Shown here one piece after another: positions 1 through 5,811 of a stretch of 9,170 nucleotides of DNA. The number at the start of each line of letters is the position of its first letter. The first letter of the stretch is position 1. A program made the translations under genes and the position numbers. This stretch comes from Planctomycetota bacterium (lineage in GTDB: Bacteria; Planctomycetota; MHYJ01; JACQXL01): positions 1-9,170 of the forward strand of contig JACQXL010000186.1 of the NCBI GenBank assembly GCA_016208805.1, given 5' to 3'. Below the pieces are notes generated by a model that saw only the letters and a program-made list of their open reading frames with translations, was not told where the DNA came from and ran no database searches.

Positions 1-125
1 CTCTACACCTCTACCGGATTGACTCTACACCTCTACCGGACTGGCTCTACTCCTCCACCGGATCGGCCCTACACCTCCGCCGGACTGGCTCTACACCCCT
101 ATCGGATTGGCTCTACACCTCTACC
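1..125. repeat. 22-bp tandem repeat (minisatellite), about 5.7 units
   Basis: Five complete 22-bp units start at 1, 23, 45, 67 and 89, and a sixth partial unit at 111 matches to about 125. The consensus begins CTCTACACCTCTACCGGA and ends YTGG. Units differ at a few positions, mostly transitions. The array touches the window edge, so its true length is unknown. The unit length is not a multiple of three and no convincing protein is encoded. It is not a CRISPR, because there are no spacers. Confidence 0.93.
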
Positions 126-266
126 TGCCAATAGGTTCAGCGCCGATTTAACCGGCTCTAAAATGTGCGACGTCGCACATTACCATACCATATATAGCAA
201 TTTGTAGGTGGTAAATACTATATATTGTGTCCAGCCGAGGTGGGATTCGAAGGGTTTTGCCACGGA
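126..266. other. Non-coding stretch with a perfect 20-bp palindrome
   Basis: No gene is supported between the tandem repeat and the inverted repeat at 267. The notable element is the perfect palindrome AATGTGCGACGTCGCACATT at 162-181. It could be a dimeric protein binding site, a REP-like hairpin or a recombination site; the sequence does not decide. The rest is AT-rich around 185-230, with no open frame resembling a protein family. Confidence 0.6.
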
Positions 267-329
267 AACACGAATGACACGAATCCACGAATTATTAGTG
301 GTATTCGTCCCATTCGTGCGATTCGTGTT
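267..329. repeat. ATTCGT-type inverted repeat, arms of three iterated units
   Basis: The left arm (267-292) contains ACGAAT at 270, 279 and 287. The right arm (303-329) contains the complement ATTCGT at 303, 312 and 321. The arms pair into a long imperfect hairpin with a loop near 293-302. It begins directly after the TAA stop of the minus-strand dehydrogenase/hydratase gene (331-333). It may therefore help end transcription or protect the 3' end, although no T-run follows. A fragment with the same motif (ATTCGTGTGTTATT) lies at 5742-5755 after mnmG, so this is a dispersed repeat. Confidence 0.85.
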
Positions 330-330
330 A

Positions 331-867
331 TTATTTTCCGCTAAATGCAGGTCTGCGCCTCTGCAGAACCGATGTCAAACCCTCGTAGGCATCCTTGGTG
401 GAGAATATCTCGGTCAGGTGCGACAGCTCAATCTGGACACCCTCTTCAAGCGATAGTTGCATACCCTCGTCCATAATCCGGTTGGCCAGTTTCACGGCCA
501 GCGGCGCCTTGAACGATACCTTCTTGCCTATCTTTGACTCCAGTTCATCACCACTCTTGAGCAACCCGCCGCTTAACACTACATCAATCTTCTCGTCGCT
601 GAATATGCCCTTGACCTTGACCATCTCGGTGGACATAATCACGGTCGCTTCCCCGCCGATAAGGGCGGGACTCCGTTGCGACTCCGCCGGCAATACGGAC
701 TTGCCGACCATAGACGAAACCACCTCTGTTATTTTCCTGTTCACCTCGGCCGCCAGCGTATATCTGGCCAGTCCGATTTCCGATGCCTGTTTGGCGCCGA
801 GTATCTCGCCGGTGAATAACAAATACTTTGCGACGGCCTTGCCGACCAGCCTGGGCAGACGCTGGGT
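331..867 (-). pseudogene. Enoyl-CoA hydratase domain, C-terminal fragment severed by frameshift
   Basis: This frame continues the fusion gene that starts at 2375 but lies in a different phase. Its recognisable part starts at about 867 with TQRLPRLVGKAVAKYLLFTG, the conserved crotonase segment after the oxyanion hole. It ends with a family-typical KAPLAV...EDAYEGL-like helix and ...RRRPAFSGK. The first codons usable as a start here (TTG at 822) lack a ribosome binding site, so separate expression is unlikely. Between the TQRLP region and KAPLAV there are about 60 more residues than in ordinary crotonases. They include a repeat-derived segment (SPALIGG, from 651-670). The second catalytic Glu region (the FGQPE motif of crotonases) is missing from both fragments. 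The break may be real or an assembly error. Confidence 0.8.
651..690. repeat. In-frame hairpin repeat, copy A, in hydratase fragment
   Basis: The inverted repeat CCCGCC (652-657) and GGCGGG (664-669) enclose a GATAAG loop. GACTCCGTTGCGACTCCGCC follows. The element shares ATAAG and GCGGGACT with copy B at 1516-1546. On the coding strand it reads as SQRSPALIGGE and stays in frame. Confidence 0.6.
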
Positions 868-2375
868 GTCATCAGGATGACATCGCAGGCCAGGGCCAGT
901 TCCGCCCCGCCGCCCAATGCCAGTCCGTCTAATTTGGCGATGACAATCTTGCTGGACTTGTCAATCCGCATCAACAATTCTTGTCCCTTACGGGTAAATT
1001 CAACGATGTCCTGCAGTTTCTTTTCATCAATCTTGCGCACAAAGAACGAGATATCGGCCCCGGCCACGAATGCCTTGCCCTTACCCTCAATTACAATGAC
1101 CTTAACCTTTGGGTCGGCCTCGGCCTTCTGGAAGACATCGCCCAACTGGCTGACCACGTCCTCATTTAATGCATTAAGCGCCTCGGGACGGTTGACCGTA
1201 ATCGTTGCGATATCCTGTTTAATATTAAGGTCAACCAGCCGAAACTGCCACGGATTAGTCCCCTGCTGGCTGATAATCTTTGGCACGGCTACGGCGTATT
1301 TCTGGCACAGTTTTTCGACCATCTGACGCGCCTTGGCCACGCCGACAGTATTCATCAATTCAAACGGCCCCTTTTCCCATCTTAGCCCTATCTTGGCGCC
1401 GCGGTCGATGTCCTCTATCGTGGCCACGCCTTCATCCACCAGTTGCGCGGCGACATAGAACACCACGGCTAACAGACGCTCGCCAATCTGTTCTAATTTA
1501 GATTTATCTACTGTCTCCCGCATAAGTGCGGGACTGTCTGCGGACTTACCGCTCAAATCCCATTCTTTCTTTGATTCAAACTGTTCCTTTAGTTTCTTGG
1601 CTGTTGCATAGAACTTGCCCAGCTCACGGCTCAGTGTCTCGGTGGAATGGTAGGCAATCGGAATACCGGTGACATTCATCAGCAGGAACGGCCCCATCCC
1701 TATCTTGAACGCCTGCTTGGCGGCCTCGTCTATGGTGGCGATATTGGTAACGCCTTCTTCCAGAATCCGGACGGCCTCATTCAGCCAGGGCACGAAGAAC
1801 CGGTTCACGGCAAAGCCCGGCGCATCTTTAACGACTATTGCTGTCTTGCTGGTGCGGTTGGCGAAATCCACGGCCCGCTCCACAGACTCGTTTGAGGTGG
1901 CCTGGCCCGGAATAATCTCCAGCAGCCGGTTCTTGGCCGGATGATAGAAATAATGCAGACCGACAAACCGGTCTGGCCGCTTTGTGGCCGCGGCCAGGTC
2001 GCCCACCCTGAATGACGATGTATTGGACGCAAAGATGGTCTTGGCCGCACAGATGGAATCAAGATTCCGGAACAGGTCTTTCTTTACCTTCTCGTCCTCA
2101 AAGATGGCTTCAATAATCAGGTCGGCGTCCTTGAGCTCGTTCATATCGGTCGTGCCCTTGATGTTAGCCAGCACCTTCTGGACGCGTTCTGGGGAAAATA
2201 TCTTTTTCTGGACGCCTTCATCAAGCAGTTTCTTGATATTATTAATCCCTTTATCAACGAATTCCTGTTTGACGTCCAGCATCACGACCGGTATATTTTC
2301 CTGTGCAATCTTCTGGGCGATGCCGGCACCCATCGTGCCCGCGCCGATAACGCCAATTTTACTGAATTGTGTCAT
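741..2375 (-). CDS. 3-hydroxyacyl-CoA dehydrogenase / enoyl-CoA hydratase fusion, N-terminal part (frameshifted)
   Basis: This protein should hydrate enoyl-CoA and oxidise 3-hydroxyacyl-CoA with NAD in beta-oxidation or acetoacetyl-CoA metabolism. Domain order is dehydrogenase first, hydratase second, as in archaeal-type fusions, not E. coli FadB/FadJ order. From the ATG at 2375, residues 11-18 are the NAD-binding GAGTMGAG. H141 (GLHYFYHP) and E153 (LLEII) are the likely catalytic pair. Two C-terminal dehydrogenase repeats follow (GFAVNRF near 187; IGLRWEKGPFELMN near 329-342). The crotonase domain starts near 380, with the oxyanion-hole segment LGGGAELALACD at 487-498. After T503 the frame is wrong and about 41 unrelated residues precede the stop at 741. 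A TTG start at 2399 is possible, but ATG 2375 fits family N-termini better. Neither has a clear Shine-Dalgarno. The thiolase lies 78 nt upstream. Confidence 0.85.
   Translation of the reverse strand: MTQFSKIGVIGAGTMGAGIAQKIAQENIPVVMLDVKQEFVDKGINNIKKLLDEGVQKKIFSPERVQKVLANIKGTTDMNELKDADLIIEAIFEDEKVKKDLFRNLDSICAAKTIFASNTSSFRVGDLAAATKRPDRFVGLHYFYHPAKNRLLEIIPGQATSNESVERAVDFANRTSKTAIVVKDAPGFAVNRFFVPWLNEAVRILEEGVTNIATIDEAAKQAFKIGMGPFLLMNVTGIPIAYHSTETLSRELGKFYATAKKLKEQFESKKEWDLSGKSADSPALMRETVDKSKLEQIGERLLAVVFYVAAQLVDEGVATIEDIDRGAKIGLRWEKGPFELMNTVGVAKARQMVEKLCQKYAVAVPKIISQQGTNPWQFRLVDLNIKQDIATITVNRPEALNALNEDVVSQLGDVFQKAEADPKVKVIVIEGKGKAFVAGADISFFVRKIDEKKLQDIVEFTRKGQELLMRIDKSSKIVIAKLDGLALGGGAELALACDVILMTPSVCPGWSARPSQSICYSPARYSAPNRHRKSDWPDIRWRPR
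862..882 (-). other. Frame break / apparent ~60-nt deletion junction
   Basis: On the coding strand ...CDVILMT (ending about 876) is followed almost directly by TQRLPRL in another phase. Rat crotonase has about 20 residues between these points, including Glu164 (FGQPE). The shortfall is about 61 nt if the family length holds, which explains the phase change. The junction overlaps a short inverted repeat, TGTCATC (867-873) and GATGACA (876-882). Confidence 0.75.
1516..1546. repeat. In-frame hairpin repeat, copy B, in dehydrogenase domain
   Basis: The perfect 7-bp stem TCCCGCA (1516-1522) and TGCGGGA (1527-1533) has a TAAG loop. CTGTCTGCGGACTT follows. It resembles copy A at 651-690. It encodes part of KSADSPALMRETV (residues about 277-289), which looks like an insertion of about 12 residues in the linker between WDLSG and DKSKLEQIGERLL. 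Confidence 0.6.
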
Positions 2376-2384
2376 AGAAATATC

Positions 2385-2448
2385 GTCAAGTGTCGTCAAG
2401 TATGGTCAAGTATTGGACAAACCTTGACAATCCTTGACTATGTTTGAC
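2385..2448. repeat. GTCAAG-iterated inverted repeat between thiolase and dehydrogenase genes
   Basis: GTCAAG occurs at 2385, 2395 and 2405, an exact 10-bp period. The complement YTTGAC occurs at 2423, 2433 and 2443, and the arms are in perfect register about a centre at 2416.5. The RNA would fold into a 30-bp imperfect stem with a tetraloop at 2415-2418. It fills the gap between the thiolase stop (2454) and the downstream start (2375). It could act as a processing site, attenuator or translational block, or simply be a dispersed repeat. Confidence 0.85.
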
Positions 2449-2453
2449 CCTCA

Positions 2454-3728
2454 TTAGAATGATTCCACTATCACGGCCATTCCCTGTCCGCCGCCGATGC
2501 AGGCCGAGGCCATGCCGTAGCGTTTGCCCAGCCGTTTGAGTTTATAGAGCAGTGTCATAGTCAGCCGGGAGCCGGTGGCGCCGTAGGGATGCCCGTAGGC
2601 AATCGCGCCGCCGTCAATATTGGTCTTGGCTCGGTCCAGCCCGAGTTCTTTTTCCACCGCGATATACTGTGCCGCAAACGCCTCGTTTATCTCAACTAAA
2701 TCTATGTCTTTGAGTTTAAGTCCGGCGATTTCCAGCGCCAGCTGGCAGGACGGCACCGGCCCGATACCCATAATATGCGGCTCAACACCGGATGCGGCCG
2801 AGGCAACCAGCCGACCCAGCGGTTTCAGTTTGTTCTGCTCGGCCATTTTCTGGCTGGCCAACACCATCGCGGCCGCGCCGTCCACGATACCGCAGGAATT
2901 GGCCGCGGTCTGGACGCCGTCCTTGTTATAGACCGGTGGCAGTTTGGATATCTTATCCAACGTGGTTTCCGGTTTGGGGTGCTCGTCCCGGCTGATTGAC
3001 TCCACTCCTTTTGGTAATTTAACACTACGCGGTTTAAGGTTATGCGCTTCCAATTTGCAATTGGTTACCGGCGTAATCTCGTCCTTGAGGTAATCATTCT
3101 TGATGGCCACCCCGGCGCGCTGTTGTGACAGGATGGCGAACTCGTCCGATTCCTGTTTGGTAATCTTGTGTTTCTTGGCCAGGTTCTCGGCCGTCAGCCC
3201 CATCGGACAATCGCAGGATGTATCCAGAAACGCCTCCCAGAGATAGTCCACGAAGTTCGGACGCCCGAGCGGGAATCCCATCCGGCCGCCGAACGAGGCC
3301 ACCGGCACCTGGGTCAGGTTTTCCGAGCCGCCGGCCAGCACGAAATCGGCCTTGCCGATACAGATTTGCTCAGCCGCCTGGGCAACCGCCTCAAACGAAC
3401 TGGAACAGATGCGCTGGACCGAATGGCACGGCGCAGTGATGGGCGCGCCGCTGTAGAGCCCGATATGGCGCGGGAAGAAGAATGCATCGCCGCTTGAGGC
3501 GGCCACATTGGCGAAGATAACCGAGTCAATCTGCTCCGGCTTGATACCGGCCTGGGCAATGGCCGCGCGCGATGCAATCACGCCCAGCTCCGTGGCGCCA
3601 ATATTGGCGAACGAGCCCATAAACCGTCCGAACGGCGTGCGCTTGCCGGACAGGAAAACAACACCATCGTATTTCGCGCCATAGCCCTTGGTTTTATCGT
3701 GGTAACCCTGCACTTTTAATTCTGACAT
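2454..3728 (-). CDS. Thiolase (acetyl-CoA acetyltransferase / 3-ketoacyl-CoA thiolase family)
   Basis: This 424-residue cytosolic enzyme cleaves 3-ketoacyl-CoA with CoA, or condenses two acetyl-CoA in reverse. The acyl-accepting cysteine is C108 in VQRICSS. NEAFAAQ is at 348-354, the catalytic GHPYGATG histidine is H380, and the second cysteine C410 is in CIGGGQG. All the expected active-site residues are present, so the enzyme should work. It is about 25 residues longer than typical 390-400 residue thiolases, mainly from an N-terminal extension (SELKVQGYHDKTKGYGAKY) before the usual first strand. The ATG at 3728 has a strong ribosome binding site. It lies upstream of the dehydrogenase/hydratase gene on the same strand, which together form a beta-oxidation pair. 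Substrate chain length cannot be read from the sequence. Confidence 0.95.
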   Translation of the reverse strand: MSELKVQGYHDKTKGYGAKYDGVVFLSGKRTPFGRFMGSFANIGATELGVIASRAAIAQAGIKPEQIDSVIFANVAASSGDAFFFPRHIGLYSGAPITAPCHSVQRICSSSFEAVAQAAEQICIGKADFVLAGGSENLTQVPVASFGGRMGFPLGRPNFVDYLWEAFLDTSCDCPMGLTAENLAKKHKITKQESDEFAILSQQRAGVAIKNDYLKDEITPVTNCKLEAHNLKPRSVKLPKGVESISRDEHPKPETTLDKISKLPPVYNKDGVQTAANSCGIVDGAAAMVLASQKMAEQNKLKPLGRLVASAASGVEPHIMGIGPVPSCQLALEIAGLKLKDIDLVEINEAFAAQYIAVEKELGLDRAKTNIDGGAIAYGHPYGATGSRLTMTLLYKLKRLGKRYGMASACIGGGQGMAVIVESF

Positions 3729-3734
3729 ATCTCT

Positions 3735-3740
3735 CTCCTT
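3735..3740 (-). promoter_or_regulatory. Shine-Dalgarno of the thiolase gene
   Basis: AAGGAG on the minus strand ends 6 nt before the ATG at 3728. It is the clearest ribosome binding site in the window, in contrast to mnmG and sucC, and it supports this start. Confidence 0.85.
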
Positions 3741-3805
3741 TATATAAATAGTAAGCCAAATATCCGGGAAGCCGTCAACAATTTCTGGTCAGAACCATTA
3801 TAAGT

Positions 3806-3866
3806 AGTAAACTGATTAAGCGGATGAAAGCAGATTTATCCGTTTAATCTGTTAAATCCGTTTACT
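3806..3866. repeat. 9-bp-period palindromic repeat forming the mnmG leader
   Basis: The outer arms AGTAAAC (3806-3812) and GTTTACT (3860-3866) enclose further paired segments. On the minus strand ACGGATT, ACAGATT and ACGGAT recur at an exact 9-bp period. The element ends 6 nt before the mnmG ATG (3873). A closely similar sequence occupies the same place before sucC (5758-5806). Relatives sit inside mnmG at 4298-4323 and 5313-5363. Confidence 0.85.
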
Positions 3867-3872
3867 TCGCTT

Positions 3873-5738
3873 ATGCAATACGATGTGATTGTGGTTGGTG
3901 CCGGGCATGCCGGTTGTGAGGCCGCCTTGGCTACAGCCCGGATGGGCTGTAAAACCCTGGTGTTGACCATGTCCAGGGACACCATCGCCCAGATGTCCTG
4001 CAACCCGGCTATCGGCGGCTTGGCCAAGGGCCAACTGGTGCGCGAGATTGACGCGCTGGGCGGCCAGATGGGCAGAGCCATTGACGCGACCGGCATCCAG
4101 TTCCGGATGCTCAATACCTCACGCGGACCGGCCGTCCAATCACCACGCGCCCAGGCCGATAGAAAGGCATACCACCAATATATGAAACAAACACTGGAAT
4201 CTCAGTCAAACATTACAATTATGGAGGCAATGGCGGAAGAAATCCTGACCGAAGCGAATAAGGTCATCGGCGTTACGGCTAAACCAAAGAATCAGTCAAA
4301 TCCGCTTAATCTGTTTACTAAAGCGGTGATTCTCACTACCGGCACATTTATGAAGGGCGTAATCCACATCGGCGATAAGATTAGCACCGGCGGACGGATT
4401 GATGAGCCGTCAGCCGAACATATCTCGGATAGTCTGCGCAGACTCGGATTGGAACTGGGCCGGCTCAAAACCGGCACGCCGCCGCGCCTGCATAAGAACT
4501 CGCTTGACTATGCAGAGCTAAAGATTCAGCCCGGCGACGATATTCCCAAACCGTTCTCGTTCTCAACAGAGCGGATAACGCAGGAACAGGTGCCCTGCTA
4601 CATCACTTATACCAACGCTGAGACTCATCAGATTATCAAGACGAACCTGCATCGTGCGCCGTTATACACCGGACAGATTAAGGCCGTCGGCCCGGCATAT
4701 TGTCCGTCCATTGAGACCAAGATAGAACGCTTTGCCGATAAGGACAGGCATCAACTCTTCCTTGAGCCGGAGGGCCGCGATGTGCCTGAAATCTATTGCA
4801 ACGGCATATCTACCAGCCTGCCGGCAGATGTCCAGGAAGAAATGGTCCATTCTATCAGCGGGCTTACCAAGGCCAGATTCATCCGGTACGGTTACGCCAT
4901 AGAATACGATTTCATACTGCCCCACCAGATAAAGCCGACCCTGGGATGCCGGCGGGCTGAGAACCTCTTTCTGGCCGGCCAGATTAACGGGACATCCGGC
5001 TACGAAGAGGCCGCAGCCCAGGGAATAATGGCCGGCATCAATGCGGCGCTCAAACTGCAGGGCAAGGAAGCATTTATTCTGCGCCGGGATGAGGCCTATA
5101 TCGGCGTGCTGATAGACGATCTGGTCACGCTCGGCCCGACCGAGCCATACCGGATGTTCACATCGCGGGCCGAATACCGATTGCTCCTGCGTTCGGACAA
5201 TGCGGATAGACGGTTGATGCCCTACGGCGCTAAGTTCGGGCTTATCACGCCGGAGCAGAAACAGAAATTGGATAGGAAAGAAGAACTAATCCAGCAAGTA
5301 AAAACTCTATTAAGTAAACGGATTAAACAGATTAATCCGGATAATCCGTTAAATCAGTTTACCGGCAAATCGCTGGCCCAAATACTTAAAACTCAAGACG
5401 CGCAACTCTCCAAACTCATAAAACTCTCTCCTGAACTCTCCAAACTGAATCTCACAGCAGAGGTCATTGAGCAGGTAGAGATTGAGGTGAAATACGAGGG
5501 CTATATCAAACGGCAGGTGGAGCAGATTGCCCGGGCTGGAAAGATGGAGGATTACCGATTATCTGATGGCATTGATTACACCAAGATTAAACACCTGAGC
5601 AATGAGGCCAAGGGTAAGTTAAACAAATTCAGGCCTATTTCGCTGGGCCAGGCCGGCCGCATCGCCGGCGTCACCCCGGCCGATATCTCGGTGCTGATGG
5701 TATATCTAAAATCCCCATCTACAAAATCTTGCCATTAG
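3873..5738 (+). CDS. mnmG: tRNA uridine-5-carboxymethylaminomethyl modification enzyme MnmG (GidA)
   Basis: MnmG works with MnmE to add the aminomethyl-type group at C5 of wobble uridine 34 in certain tRNAs, using FAD and methylenetetrahydrofolate. The 621 residues are close to the usual 620-630. The FAD-binding GAGHAG is at 9-14. MSCNPAIGGLAKG at 41-53 carries the first redox cysteine (C43). LKTGTPPRL is at 198-206. AYCPSIETKIERF carries C277, the position of the catalytic cysteine of E. coli MnmG. GCRRAENLFLAGQINGTSGY (358-377) and QVEIEVKYEGYIKRQ (534-548) are family signatures. Two repeat-derived segments, NPLNLFTK (143-150) and RIKQINPDNPLNQFTG (483-498), replace variable loops without breaking the frame. 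No Shine-Dalgarno precedes ATG 3873; a palindromic repeat abuts it instead. Confidence 0.98.
   Translation: MQYDVIVVGAGHAGCEAALATARMGCKTLVLTMSRDTIAQMSCNPAIGGLAKGQLVREIDALGGQMGRAIDATGIQFRMLNTSRGPAVQSPRAQADRKAYHQYMKQTLESQSNITIMEAMAEEILTEANKVIGVTAKPKNQSNPLNLFTKAVILTTGTFMKGVIHIGDKISTGGRIDEPSAEHISDSLRRLGLELGRLKTGTPPRLHKNSLDYAELKIQPGDDIPKPFSFSTERITQEQVPCYITYTNAETHQIIKTNLHRAPLYTGQIKAVGPAYCPSIETKIERFADKDRHQLFLEPEGRDVPEIYCNGISTSLPADVQEEMVHSISGLTKARFIRYGYAIEYDFILPHQIKPTLGCRRAENLFLAGQINGTSGYEEAAAQGIMAGINAALKLQGKEAFILRRDEAYIGVLIDDLVTLGPTEPYRMFTSRAEYRLLLRSDNADRRLMPYGAKFGLITPEQKQKLDRKEELIQQVKTLLSKRIKQINPDNPLNQFTGKSLAQILKTQDAQLSKLIKLSPELSKLNLTAEVIEQVEIEVKYEGYIKRQVEQIARAGKMEDYRLSDGIDYTKIKHLSNEAKGKLNKFRPISLGQAGRIAGVTPADISVLMVYLKSPSTKSCH
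4298..4323. repeat. Partial palindromic repeat inside mnmG
   Basis: AAATCCGCTTAATCTGTTTA at 4298-4317 matches one half of the leader repeat (compare 3843-3866). It encodes SNPLNLFTK. The peptide is about 5 residues longer than the matching loop of E. coli MnmG. Confidence 0.6.
5313..5363. repeat. Complete palindromic repeat inside mnmG
   Basis: The left arm (about 5317-5339) and right arm (about 5340-5362) pair around CCGG. ACGGATT (5319) and ACAGATT (5328) show the same 9-bp period as the leader copies. It reads through in frame as KRIKQINPDNPLNQFTG, in the poorly conserved segment before the C-terminal helical domain. Confidence 0.8.
5404..5446. repeat. Short in-frame direct repeat in mnmG
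   Basis: AACTCTCCAAACT occurs at 5404-5416 and again at 5434-5446, exactly 30 nt apart. It encodes the duplicated QLSKL/ELSKL in the C-terminal region. Confidence 0.65.
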
Positions 5739-5757
5739 TTTATTCGTGTGTTATTCT

Positions 5758-5806
5758 GTAAGTGGATAAAGCGGATTTCAGTTTAATCCATTAAATCCGC
5801 TTACTT
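5758..5806. repeat. 9-bp-period palindromic repeat forming the sucC leader
   Basis: GTAAGTGGAT (5758-5767) pairs with ATCCGCTTAC (5795-5804) with one G-U pair, enclosing an inner GGATT/AATCC pairing. It starts 19 nt after the mnmG stop and ends 5-7 nt before the sucC ATG (5812). The 50 nt upstream of sucC and of mnmG align closely, with about a 3-nt length difference. An ATTCGTG-repeat fragment lies just before it (5742-5755). Confidence 0.85.
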
Positions 5807-5811
5807 AATTT

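Noticed and set aside
1..125. CRISPR array
   Set aside because: The 22-bp units are contiguous with no unique spacers and are themselves diverged.
228..256. tRNA 3'-end-like sequence on the minus strand (CCCTTCGAATCCCACC)
   Set aside because: A T-loop-like TTCGAAT is present, but the flanking bases do not pair as a T-stem and no acceptor, anticodon or D arm can be built. At best it is a decayed fragment.
267..329. Intrinsic terminator after the dehydrogenase/hydratase gene
   Set aside because: The hairpin is well placed, but no U-run follows on the minus strand, and the motif also occurs elsewhere as a dispersed repeat. Kept as a repeat only.
208..456. Plus-strand open frame starting at 208
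   Set aside because: It crosses the ATTCGT inverted repeat and runs antisense to the hydratase fragment. There is no Shine-Dalgarno and no family resemblance.
1984..2427. Long plus-strand open frames antisense to the dehydrogenase and thiolase genes
   Set aside because: They mirror the codon structure of strong minus-strand genes and encode no recognisable protein.
3748..3778. Sigma70-type promoter for the thiolase (TTGACG at 3773-3778, TACTAT at 3748-3753, minus strand)
   Set aside because: The 19-bp spacing and a weak -10 would place the transcript start almost on the Shine-Dalgarno. Not strong enough to list.
3797..3804. TATAAG/TATAAT-like -10 boxes between the divergent genes
   Set aside because: No acceptable -35 hexamer at 16-18 bp on either strand.
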